In this document: positions 1 through 5,917 of the stretch, in pieces
Position numbering within the stretch: position 1 is the first letter of the stretch
Layout of the letters: each line of letters opens with the position of its first letter
Assembly (NCBI GenBank): GCA_021160405.1
Contig: JAGHCO010000184.1
Location: forward strand, 1 to 7,680
Reading direction: 5' to 3'
Source of the DNA: Candidatus Aerophobota bacterium
GTDB lineage: Bacteria; Aerophobota; Aerophobia; Aerophobales; JAGHCO01
Length of the DNA: 7,680 bases
Notes under the pieces: model-generated
Seen by the model: only the letters and a program-made list of their open reading frames with translations
Databases searched by the model: none
What the model was told of the DNA's origin: nothing
Made by a program: the position numbers and the translations under genes

Positions 1-121
1 ATACTATTCAGATAAGTGAAAAAAGAAAAATCTCTCATTTATCCATACATAGAAATCCAATGAGTTAATTATAATAAAGGGATTTTAGGCAAGTGTATGG
101 GAAAGAAAACAGTGTAAGTTT

Positions 122-1510
122 TTACTTTCTTAATTCTTTGGGAGCAAGACCATATTTTTTTATCTTCTCATAGAAAAATGGGCGGGTTATTTGGGCAGCT
201 TTAGCGGCTCGGGAGACATTTCCTTTATATTTGGAGAGTATATTTTTTAAGTATTTTTTTTCAAATGATTCAATGGTTTCTTGCTTAGCTTTTTTAAAGG
301 ATAGAACATAAGATGCAGATTCTTTAGAAGAAGTTTTTAAGAGGCGCAGGTATTCAGGTAAATCATCTACATTAATAACTGCCTTCTTACAAGAGGTAAC
401 TACTTGCAACAGTATATTTTCCAGCTCCCTTACATTGCCGGGCCAGCTATACTTTAATAAACACTCCAAAGCATCCTCCGAGATACCTTTGATATGTTTG
501 TTGAGAAAGTGGTTATGCTCTCGCAGAAAATAGTAAATAAATAAAGGAATATCTTCCCTTCGTTCTCTTAAAGGTGGAATGAAAATAGGAAAGACATTTA
601 AACGATAGTATAGATCTTTTCTAAATTTTCCTTCCTCTATAGATTTTTTAAGATTTTTATTGGTAGCAGTAATTAATCGGACATCTACTTTGGTCAGCTT
701 TGTTCCTCCCACAGGTAAAAATTCTTTATGTTCCATCACTTGCAAGATTTTTGCTTGAACAGAAGGACTGGTTTCAGATATCTCATCTAAGAAAAGAGTT
801 CCTTTATCTGCTGCACAAAATATACCTAACTTTGTGTTAACAGCTCCGGTAAATGCCCCCTTTTCATAACCAAATAACTCACTTTCCAGTAAAGATTCTG
901 TAAGAGCAGCACAATTTATTTGCAAAAAGGGCTTGTTTTTACGCCGACTTAATTTATGAATAGCTGAGGCAACAAGCTCTTTACCAGTGCCGGTTTCTCC
1001 TTGAATTAACACAGTAATATCGGTTTTAGCTACATCTTTAATCCTGGAAAATACTTTTTCCATTACCTCACTTTTACCAATGAGATTACCAAAATGATTC
1101 TTAGGCTTTAATTTTTGGTTAATAAACTTATCTTCAACGTAGTGTTCTTTTTCTCTAAGGGCTCTACGAATTAATATCTTTAGCTCATCGATCACAAAAG
1201 GCTCTTTAAGATAATCATAAGCACCCTGTTTTATTAGCTTTAGGGTAGTTTCTATAGTGGTAAATTTGGTGAGGATAATTACTTTTGTTTTTGGGGTGAT
1301 TTTCTTTGTGGCTTTGAGGATTTCTATATTATTTACATAAGGTAGATTAGTTATAACTACTTCAAATTTTTCTTTTTTAATCTTTGTTAGAGCTCCATAG
1401 CTGTCAGGCACCAAGCTAAAGGAGTAATCCTCCTCTCTTAGGGCATTAAAGAGAAGCTCACGTGTATGAGGCTCACTGCTTACTACCAGGATATTGGCCT
1501 TTTCCGACAT
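122..1510 (-). CDS. Sigma-54-dependent transcriptional activator, NtrC family, with degenerate receiver domain
   Basis: A 462-residue bacterial enhancer-binding protein that should activate RNA polymerase carrying sigma-54. Domains in order: receiver-like fold (about 5-120), AAA+ ATPase (about 140-375) with Walker A GETGTGKE (171-178), sigma-54-contacting GAFTGA loop (218-223), Walker B GTLFLDEI (237-244) and WPGNVREL near its end, then a Fis-type helix-turn-helix at about 430-455. The ATPase and DNA-binding parts look fully functional. The receiver does not: the acidic pair after ILVV is Ser11-Ser12, the phospho-acceptor position in VVITNL is Asn55, and the Lys before PF is Glu103 (Lys at 102); Thr81 is kept. 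Phosphorylation by a histidine kinase is therefore unlikely, so control may lie in its amount or a partner. The ATG at 1508-1510 gives the usual receiver start; the ribosome site is weak (AAGAAAG). It lies downstream of the c-di-GMP riboswitch at 1864-1950. Targets are unknown. Confidence 0.93.
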   Translation of the reverse strand: MSEKANILVVSSEPHTRELLFNALREEDYSFSLVPDSYGALTKIKKEKFEVVITNLPYVNNIEILKATKKITPKTKVIILTKFTTIETTLKLIKQGAYDYLKEPFVIDELKILIRRALREKEHYVEDKFINQKLKPKNHFGNLIGKSEVMEKVFSRIKDVAKTDITVLIQGETGTGKELVASAIHKLSRRKNKPFLQINCAALTESLLESELFGYEKGAFTGAVNTKLGIFCAADKGTLFLDEISETSPSVQAKILQVMEHKEFLPVGGTKLTKVDVRLITATNKNLKKSIEEGKFRKDLYYRLNVFPIFIPPLRERREDIPLFIYYFLREHNHFLNKHIKGISEDALECLLKYSWPGNVRELENILLQVVTSCKKAVINVDDLPEYLRLLKTSSKESASYVLSFKKAKQETIESFEKKYLKNILSKYKGNVSRAAKAAQITRPFFYEKIKKYGLAPKELRK

Positions 1511-1550
1511 TGGACTTTCTTGTCTTAGGGGTTGGAAACAAATCTTTTAC

Positions 1551-1579
1551 CTATTATTATCCCCTTTTTAGTGGTGCAA
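1551..1579 (-). promoter_or_regulatory. Possible sigma-70 promoter of the activator gene
   Basis: Reading leftward, TTGCAC (1574-1579) and TAATAG (1551-1556) are separated by 17 bp, about 40 bp before the ATG of the activator. The match is only moderate. If real, the gene can be transcribed independently of the upstream c-di-GMP riboswitch. Confidence 0.25.
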
Positions 1580-1586
1580 GTATTAA

Positions 1587-1603
1587 AGCCTGTGAAACAG
1601 GCT
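1587..1603. repeat. Short hairpin, 7-bp stem
   Basis: AGCCTGT (1587-1593) and ACAGGCT (1597-1603) form a perfect 7-bp stem with a 3-nt loop. On the minus strand it is followed only by TTTAAT, so it would be at best a weak intrinsic terminator in the leader of the activator. Confidence 0.5.
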
Positions 1604-1636
1604 ACCTTGATTTTGCGTAATTATTCAGCCACGAAT

Positions 1637-1674
1637 TTACCCCGTGGAGTAGTAAAGCTTACCCCATGGGGTAG
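1637..1674. repeat. Two tandem near-identical dyads, 22 bp centre to centre
   Basis: TTACCCCGTGGAGTAG (1637-1652) and TTACCCCATGGGGTAG (1659-1674) match at 14 of 16 positions. The second holds a perfect 14-bp palindrome (1660-1673) and the first an imperfect copy. The spacing is close to two helical turns. It could be a pair of operators for a dimeric regulator, for instance the adjacent Fis-domain activator acting on its own gene, or part of a dispersed repeat. The sequence alone does not decide. Confidence 0.5.
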
Positions 1675-1742
1675 ACACAAATATTGTTAATTGCGGAAAG
1701 AAAAAATTGAATACGAAAGAATTATTAGATAATCATTTACCA

Positions 1743-1776
1743 CAGGTTTATTCAACGGGATAAAAAGATAAACCTG
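1743..1776. repeat. Inverted repeat, 9-bp stem with 16-nt loop
   Basis: CAGGTTTAT (1743-1751) and ATAAACCTG (1768-1776) are perfectly complementary. It lies just downstream of the c-di-GMP riboswitch terminator in the leftward transcript. Function is unknown; it has no adjacent T-run typical of a terminator. Confidence 0.45.
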
Positions 1777-1799
1777 AACAGTTACGATTTTGCTATAAT

Positions 1800-1832
1800 A
1801 AAAAAAGCCCATTCTAAAAGAATGGGCTTTTT
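1800..1832 (-). terminator. Intrinsic terminator, expression platform of the c-di-GMP riboswitch
   Basis: On the minus strand AAAAAGCCCATTCT (1832-1819), a 3-nt loop and AGAATGGGCTTTTT (1815-1802) form a perfect 14-bp hairpin continuing into a T-rich tail. It begins about 30 nt after the aptamer. The stem is symmetric, so it could also stop plus-strand transcription. The terminator 5' arm GCCCATTCTTT can instead pair with AAAGAATAGGGC in aptamer stem P2 (plus coordinates 1913-1924), giving 11 pairs with one bulge. This implies aptamer folding releases the terminator arm. Confidence 0.88.
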
Positions 1833-1863
1833 GGGAATTATATTTCCTTCCCCTAAGTGTGTT

Positions 1864-1950
1864 AGATATTTCGGTAACCCAGCTACCTCTTGCAAAAGGT
1901 CTGTGGTTTTGCGCCCTATTCTTTCAAATAGTTTGCCTTTTCGGTTATCT
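1864..1950 (-). promoter_or_regulatory. Cyclic di-GMP-I (GEMM-I) riboswitch aptamer
   Basis: Read leftward, the RNA shows the GEMM-I hallmarks: GGCAAAC, a P2 stem CTATTT/GAATAG capped by a GAAA tetraloop, the tetraloop-receptor segment GGGCGCAAAACC, a P3 hairpin, and the 3' block GGTAGCTGGGTTACCG. The flanks AGATA and TATCT can close the base stem. This family binds the second messenger c-di-GMP. A strong promoter lies about 35 bp upstream and an intrinsic terminator downstream. P2 residues are shared with the terminator arm, which predicts termination when the ligand is bound (an OFF switch). The next gene in the same direction is the sigma-54 activator, about 290 bp past the terminator. Family assignment is confident; the regulated gene is inference. 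Confidence 0.9.
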
Positions 1951-1991
1951 ACAGCCAATGCCTGATTTATCATAGAGCCTAATTAATATTA

Positions 1992-2019
1992 ATCATAATG
2001 AATATTTTAAATTTGTCAA
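1992..2019 (-). promoter_or_regulatory. Sigma-70-type promoter of the c-di-GMP riboswitch transcript
   Basis: Leftward, a consensus TTGACA (2014-2019) and TATGAT (1992-1997) are spaced by 16 bp. Transcription should start near 1985, giving a leader of about 35 nt before the aptamer. It is back to back with the predicted mobB promoter. Confidence 0.65.
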
Positions 2020-2065
2020 GCTTTTGACCTCCAACGAATTTAACCCCCAATTAAAATCTCACAGT

Positions 2066-2094
2066 TTGACAGGTAGCTTATTTTCTGATAAAAA
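2066..2094 (+). promoter_or_regulatory. Probable sigma-70-type promoter of mobB
   Basis: TTGACA (2066-2071) is followed after 17 bp by TAAAAA (2089-2094), with an extended -10 TG at 2086-2087. The start site would fall near 2100, leaving a very short leader before the ATG at 2115. The -35 is consensus; the -10 is weak. Confidence 0.4.
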
Positions 2095-2114
2095 TATAGA
2101 AGCAGATTAAGTAA

Positions 2115-2783
2115 ATGGAACAGGCTAAGACACCATTTGTTTTGGGAATAGTTGGAAAATCTGATGTGGGTAAAACTACCCTTATCCTAAAATTAATTCC
2201 AGAATTAACAAAAAGAGGATACAAAGTAGGGACAGTTAAAAATTGTCCTCATGGTTTTGATATAGATAGAAAAGGAAAGGATTCCTGGAAGTTCTCAAAA
2301 GAAGGGAGCAGAGGTGTTCTTTTAACCTCACAAAAGAAAATTGCACTAATAAAAAGCACAGAAGAAAATAGCGATATCTTAAAAATAATTGACTCGCTTT
2401 TTTACGATTTTGATATAGTATTAGTAGAGGGATTTAGCAAAGAACAAAGATTAAAGAAAGTAGAGATTCTTAGAAAGGGAATTAGTGAGCAAATCTACTC
2501 TCCCTTAAATGAAGTTATAGCTATAGTAAGCGATATCGATGTAAAGGTAGATAAGCCTATCTTTAAACCAGATCAAATTTGTGCAATTGTAGATTTTTTG
2601 GAGAAAATTATGAAAAAAGAAAAAAAATCTGTAGAAATTATCGTTAATGGTGAGAAGATTTTTCTGAATAATTTTTTACAAAATATGGTTAAAAGCTTAA
2701 CTTTAGCAATGGTTGATCCTCTAAGGAGAAAAGGAGAGGAAGAGATAAAGGAAGTGGTGATAAAAGTAAGTAAGATTGAGTAA
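2115..2783 (+). CDS. mobB: Molybdopterin-guanine dinucleotide biosynthesis protein MobB, with C-terminal extension
   Basis: A 222-residue P-loop GTPase of the MobB family, an accessory protein in adding GMP to the molybdenum (or tungsten) pterin cofactor in the cytoplasm, partnering MobA. Visible motifs: Walker A GKSDVGKT (14-21), the family stretch GTVKNCPHGFDIDRKGKDSW (about 38-57), and LVEGFSKE ending near residue 113. The MobB core ends near 165. About 50 further residues starting at VEIIVNGEKIFLNNFLQ resemble the C-terminal extension of some anaerobe MobB proteins and may bind a partner. A TAA directly before the ATG fixes the start; no strong ribosome site is seen, and the predicted leader is very short. 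mobA is not in the window. mobB lies upstream of the Moco-type riboswitch, so it escapes that control. Confidence 0.9.
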   Translation: MEQAKTPFVLGIVGKSDVGKTTLILKLIPELTKRGYKVGTVKNCPHGFDIDRKGKDSWKFSKEGSRGVLLTSQKKIALIKSTEENSDILKIIDSLFYDFDIVLVEGFSKEQRLKKVEILRKGISEQIYSPLNEVIAIVSDIDVKVDKPIFKPDQICAIVDFLEKIMKKEKKSVEIIVNGEKIFLNNFLQNMVKSLTLAMVDPLRRKGEEEIKEVVIKVSKIE

Positions 2784-2802
2784 AAGTAGTAAGGTATATC
2801 TT

Positions 2803-2908
2803 CTGGTTTCTTCGAGCTATCTTACCTACAGGATTTACCTATGGGAGATAGCCGATAGGGTATAGTTAGAAATGGCTATGCCTCCCGTGTTTGGAAAGAA
2901 GAAATCAG
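2803..2908 (+). promoter_or_regulatory. Molybdenum/tungsten cofactor riboswitch (Moco/Tuco RNA motif)
   Basis: The 3' half carries the family signature: a hairpin GGTATAG (2859-2865)/CTATGCC (2876-2882) with an AGAAATG-type loop, then TCCCGTGTTTGGAAAG. A base stem CTGGTTTCTTC (2803-2813) pairs with GAAGAAATCAG (2898-2908), all 11 positions with one wobble. A second stem GCTATCT (2816-2822)/AGATAGC (2846-2852) encloses only 23 nt. That is too little for the extra stem of classical Moco RNAs and fits the shorter variant linked in the literature to tungsten cofactor (Tuco). It lies directly before a terminator and wtpA, where cofactor sensing would control metal uptake. The family call is confident; the tungsten preference is inferred. 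Confidence 0.88.
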
Positions 2909-2916
2909 CTTTTTAT

Positions 2917-2952
2917 AAGCCAATATCTTTCCAAACGATATTGGCTTTTTTT
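2917..2952 (+). terminator. Intrinsic terminator of the Moco/Tuco riboswitch
   Basis: AAGCCAATATC (2917-2927) pairs with GATATTGGCTT (2937-2947), and a run of seven T ends at 2952. The loop plus two stem bases (2926-2936, TCTTTCCAAAC) is the exact complement of GTTTGGAAAGA (2889-2899) in the aptamer. This 11-bp helix is a ready antiterminator. Cofactor binding would lock the aptamer, let the terminator form and stop wtpABC expression. Confidence 0.9.
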
Positions 2953-2973
2953 ATTGAGAAAAAGGGAATCAGA

Positions 2974-3960
2974 ATGGAAAAGATGAGTGTTTGGAAATGG
3001 GGAGTGTGTTTTATTTTAGTAATTGGCCTGTTTCTACCGTTTAATCAGGTCTTTGCGAGTATTAGTGGAAAGCTTATTATTTTCCACGCAGGTAGTTTAA
3101 CAGTTCCATTCGAGAGGATGGAAAAGGAATTTGAGGCTAAGTATCCTGAGGTAGATATCCTGCGAGAGCCTGCAGGTAGCACAAGGTGCGCTCGTAAAAT
3201 TGTAGATCTTAAAAAGCCCTGCGATATTATAGCCTCGGCTGATTATACCATTATCAATAGATTTCTTATCTCTAAATATGCAGATTGGAACATTCGCTTT
3301 GCCAGCAATCAGCTCGTTCTCTGCTATACAGATAAAAGCAGGTATGCTGGTCAGATCACAGAAAAAAATTGGTATAAAATCCTATTTACTAAAGATGTAG
3401 TATGGGGACATTCTGATCCAAATATTGATCCTTGTGGTTATAGAGCTTTAATGGTGCTTCAGCTTGCTGAGAAGTATTATAAAAAACCAGGGCTATACCA
3501 AAGGTGCATTGATAATTGTCCAAAGGAAAATATCAGGGGAAAATCAGTGGAATTAATTTCTCTTTTGCAAACAGGGAATATGGATTATGCCTTTGAATAC
3601 TTATCTGTTGCTGTTCAGCATAAGCTTAAATTTATCAGATTCCCCAATGAGATTAATCTTGGATATCCAGAATACAATAACTTTTATAAACAAGCTAAGG
3701 TAAAGATTAGCGGGAAAAAACCGGGAGAGTTTACACAGGTTCAGGGAAAGTCCATTACCTACGGGATAACACTGCTAAAAGATGCCCCTAACAGAGAAGC
3801 GGCCATATCTTTTTTAAAGTATCTCTTAGACCCCAATGGAGGATTAAAAATTCTTGATGAGATGGGTCAGCCTCCCTTTATTCCTCCAGTTGTTGCTGAT
3901 GAGAAAATAAAGGAAAAGCTTCCCTTGCATCTTCAAGGATTAGTTAAAGCTTTAAGGTAA
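2974..3960 (+). CDS. wtpA: Tungstate/molybdate ABC transporter substrate-binding protein WtpA
   Basis: A 328-residue extracytoplasmic oxyanion-binding protein delivering tungstate or molybdate to WtpBC. Residues 1-28 form a signal peptide ending VFA, with no lipobox Cys, so the protein is probably free in the periplasm. The mature start GKLIIFHAGSL and the segments EPAGSTRCARKI, DIIASADY, DPCGYR (152-157) and FEYLSVA (207-213) match the archaeal-type WtpA/ModA family. In structures of that family an Asp and a Glu from the last two segments complete six-fold metal coordination; Asp152 and Glu208 fit those positions. The ATG at 2974 is chosen because AAAGGGA lies 6 nt before it and the signal peptide starts there. 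An in-frame ATG at 2872 lies inside the riboswitch aptamer and would translate through the terminator. wtpB begins 3 bp after the stop. Tungstate preference is inferred. Confidence 0.93.
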   Translation: MEKMSVWKWGVCFILVIGLFLPFNQVFASISGKLIIFHAGSLTVPFERMEKEFEAKYPEVDILREPAGSTRCARKIVDLKKPCDIIASADYTIINRFLISKYADWNIRFASNQLVLCYTDKSRYAGQITEKNWYKILFTKDVVWGHSDPNIDPCGYRALMVLQLAEKYYKKPGLYQRCIDNCPKENIRGKSVELISLLQTGNMDYAFEYLSVAVQHKLKFIRFPNEINLGYPEYNNFYKQAKVKISGKKPGEFTQVQGKSITYGITLLKDAPNREAAISFLKYLLDPNGGLKILDEMGQPPFIPPVVADEKIKEKLPLHLQGLVKALR

Positions 3961-3963
3961 AAA

Positions 3964-4752
3964 ATGATAGAAAAAAGAAAAGTTTTTTTAGGAGTAACGA
4001 TTATTTCTGGGATTCTTGTTATAGGTTTTATTTTGCTTCCCCTCATTAATATGTTCACTTCACCCTCATGGGAAAACCTTAAAATGGCTATTAAGGATAC
4101 AGAGGTTCTTAAATCAATCTGGTTAAGTATCTATACCGCAGGTATTGCATCCATCATCTCTTTTTTGGTTGGAACACCTTTTGCATATCTTTTAGCCCGA
4201 AGAAACTTTTTTGGGAAAAACTTTATTGAAAGTGTTGTTGATATTCCCATGGTTATTCCTCATCCAGTAGTAGGAATTGCTATTTTGAGTGTTGTGGGGA
4301 GAAACTACTGGTTTGGTCAAATATTAAGCAAAATAGGAATTCGCATAATGGGAAGTGTTCCTGGAATCATTGTTGTTTTAACCTTTGTGGGAATACCTTT
4401 TTACATTAATACAGTTAAGGATGGGTTTGAAAGTATTTCTTCTCGATTAGAGAATGTATCCCGCAGTTTAGGAGCATCCATCTTTAGCACTTTTTTTCGC
4501 ATTACTTTCCCCTTAGCTTGGCGTAGTATACTGGTTGGTATAATTATGTGCAGTGCCAGAGCTATCAGTGAATTTGGAGCAGTGGTAGTTATTGCCTATC
4601 ATCCTATGACTGCCCCAGTTATGATTTATGAGCGCTTTGAAGCGTACGGTTTGGCTTACTCTCAACCTGTTGCTGTTTGGCTTACCTTAGTTTGCCTGAT
4701 TTTGTTTTTATTTTTACGCATTCTCTCTGCACCAAGGGAAAAGGAAGGATGA
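3964..4752 (+). CDS. wtpB: Tungstate/molybdate ABC transporter permease WtpB
   Basis: A 262-residue inner-membrane permease of the molybdate/sulfate class forming the oxyanion channel. Hydrophobic segments at about 8-30, 52-76, 93-111, 131-150, 188-212 and 234-253 suggest six membrane spans. The cytoplasmic EAA loop that docks on the ATPase is SRLENVSRSLGAS with FRITFPLAW (about 160-186). DIPMVIPHPVVG (93-104) and ARAISEFGAVVVIAY (198-212) are further family segments. The start follows the wtpA stop by 3 bp, with AAGG at the end of wtpA as likely ribosome site. The stop TGA (4750-4752) overlaps the wtpC start, so the two are translationally coupled. Confidence 0.93.
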   Translation: MIEKRKVFLGVTIISGILVIGFILLPLINMFTSPSWENLKMAIKDTEVLKSIWLSIYTAGIASIISFLVGTPFAYLLARRNFFGKNFIESVVDIPMVIPHPVVGIAILSVVGRNYWFGQILSKIGIRIMGSVPGIIVVLTFVGIPFYINTVKDGFESISSRLENVSRSLGASIFSTFFRITFPLAWRSILVGIIMCSARAISEFGAVVVIAYHPMTAPVMIYERFEAYGLAYSQPVAVWLTLVCLILFLFLRILSAPREKEG

Positions 4753-5816
4753 TGATAAGAATTGAGGACCTTTGTGTTGATCTTCCCGGATTTTGCCTAA
4801 AAGATATCAATCTGTCCATTGAGAGAGGAGAATTTTTTGTTCTTCTTGGTCCAACAGGAGCAGGAAAAACATTACTTTTAGAGACTATCGCTGGTTTAAT
4901 CCCCACTAAAAGAGGAAAAATTTACATTAAAGGAGTTGATGTTACTAACCTGCCTCCTGAGAGAAGAAGCATTGGCATTGTCTATCAAGACTATGCTTTG
5001 TTTCCTCACCTTACAGTCTTAGAAAACGTTAAATATGGATTGCACTTTTATAAAATCGATAAAGCCAAGGAGAGGTTAAACCAGCTTCTTGATCGCTTAA
5101 GGCTTCGTCCACTTATCAAACGCTTACCGGTAAATTTAAGTGGAGGTGAGAAACAGCGGGTGGCTCTGGCAAGGGCCCTGATAGTTAACCCTTCTGTTTT
5201 ACTTCTTGATGAACCCTTGAGTGCTCTGGATCCCAATTTTAAGGAAGATGTAGGAAGAGAATTAAAAAAACTCCATCAGGAAATGAATGTTACCTTTTTA
5301 ATGGTTACCCATGATTTTACCGATGTTTTATCCTTAGCTACTCGATGTGCAGTGATAAATCAGGGAAAAATAGAACAGGTAGGAGAAGTTGTAGAGATTT
5401 TTCAAAGACCGCGCTCTTCCTTTGTGGCTAATTTTGTAGGAGCAAGGAACATATTCTGCGGCCGTTTAATTAATGAGGATACTCATATATGGATTGATAC
5501 AGGGAAGATTAAAGTTGAAGTTGCAGATGCTCAAATTAAAAATAAGGAAAAGATATATTTTATAATTAGGCCTGAGGATATTATTGTTTCAAAAAAACCT
5601 CTACATTCAAGTGCACGCAATTGCTACTTATGCAAGATCATCAAAATTATAAACAGAGGAGCAGTAATTTATTTAACTGCTGATATAGGTGAGAGAATAA
5701 CAGCCCTGATCACTAAAGCCTCATTTGAGGAAATGAATATAAAAAAAGGAGATAGTGTTTATTTTACCTTTAAAGCTTCAGCAGTGCACAGTATGGGGTC
5801 AGGTCTTAACATTTGA
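4749..5816 (+). CDS. wtpC: Tungstate/molybdate ABC transporter ATP-binding protein WtpC
   Basis: A 355-residue ATPase driving oxyanion import. Walker A GPTGAGKT (34-41), Q-loop Gln80, signature LSGGE (130-134), Walker B VLLLDE (150-155), D-loop SALD and H-loop His188 are all intact. Residues from about 235 form a regulatory tail of TOBE type (FIIRPEDI, FKASAVH). The start is ATGATG at 4749-4754, overlapping the wtpB stop, with AAGGAAGG immediately upstream; the second ATG (4752) has the better spacing. A longer in-frame start at 4677 lies inside wtpB and adds only wtpB-shadow residues. The last seven codons (MGSGLNI) and the TGA lie in the left arm of the inverted-repeat element at 5794-5901, so insertion replaced the original end. 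The TOBE domain looks almost complete, so function is probably kept. Confidence 0.93.
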   Translation: MMIRIEDLCVDLPGFCLKDINLSIERGEFFVLLGPTGAGKTLLLETIAGLIPTKRGKIYIKGVDVTNLPPERRSIGIVYQDYALFPHLTVLENVKYGLHFYKIDKAKERLNQLLDRLRLRPLIKRLPVNLSGGEKQRVALARALIVNPSVLLLDEPLSALDPNFKEDVGRELKKLHQEMNVTFLMVTHDFTDVLSLATRCAVINQGKIEQVGEVVEIFQRPRSSFVANFVGARNIFCGRLINEDTHIWIDTGKIKVEVADAQIKNKEKIYFIIRPEDIIVSKKPLHSSARNCYLCKIIKIINRGAVIYLTADIGERITALITKASFEEMNIKKGDSVYFTFKASAVHSMGSGLNI

Positions 5817-5901
5817 CATTTTTTCTGCATTAAAGAGAGCATTATACCTAATACAATCTTGATTAACTTTATGAAATGTCAAATGTTAAGACCTGACCCC
5901 A
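5794..5901. mobile_element. MITE-like element with 28-bp perfect terminal inverted repeats
   Basis: Positions 5794-5821 and 5874-5901 are perfect reverse complements over 28 bp, with outer ends TGGGGTCAGGTCTTAAC and GTTAAGACCTGACCCCA around a 52-bp AT-rich core without an ORF. No flanking target duplication is evident (TA-side GTA versus ATA). The GGGGTCAGGTCTT...TTTGACA ends match, from memory, inverted repeats that flank Y1/REP-associated transposase genes in many anaerobic bacteria, so this is probably a non-autonomous copy mobilised in trans. It replaces the last seven codons and stop of wtpC and ends 16 bp before moeA. As RNA it folds into a very stable hairpin that could attenuate transcription between wtpC and moeA. 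Confidence 0.8.
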
Positions 5902-5917
5902 ATAAAGGGAGATAAAA

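Larger units (their letters stand above)
1511..1798. other. Gene-free leader/intergenic stretch between riboswitch terminator and activator gene
   Basis: No plausible small ORF is seen on either strand; the ATGs close within a few codons. The stretch holds three inverted repeats: a hairpin at 1587-1603, paired dyads at 1637-1674 and a stem at 1743-1776. If the riboswitch terminator is read through leftward, this becomes a long untranslated leader of the activator mRNA. The segment ATTCAGCCACGAA near 1622-1635 resembles a motif I recall as common in dispersed intergenic repeats of many bacteria; that is memory, not a search. Confidence 0.5.

Noticed and set aside
1..121. TATAAT-like boxes at 68-75 and T-rich stretch downstream of the activator gene
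   Set aside because: No -35 at proper spacing on either strand and no stem for a terminator; too weak to annotate.
1575..1603. Sigma-54-like promoter (GGC ... TTGCA, minus strand) before the activator
   Set aside because: The GG to GC spacing is 11 instead of 10 bp and the -24 box is poor.
1782..1973. A 63-codon open frame on the minus strand
   Set aside because: It runs through the c-di-GMP aptamer and the terminator stem; its apparent sequence is a by-product of the structured RNA and it has no ribosome site.
2872..2973. N-terminal extension of wtpA from the ATG at 2872
   Set aside because: This ATG is in the loop of a conserved riboswitch hairpin and the extension crosses the terminator; the signal peptide and ribosome site support 2974.
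4677..4748. N-terminal extension of wtpC from the ATG at 4677
   Set aside because: It overlaps the last membrane span of wtpB out of frame; the ABC domain starts at 4749/4752 behind AAGGAAGG.
5813..5856. Promoter inside the inverted-repeat element driving moeA (TTGACA at 5813-5818)
   Set aside because: No -10 box lies at 16-18 bp spacing; the TTGACA is simply part of the repeat arm.
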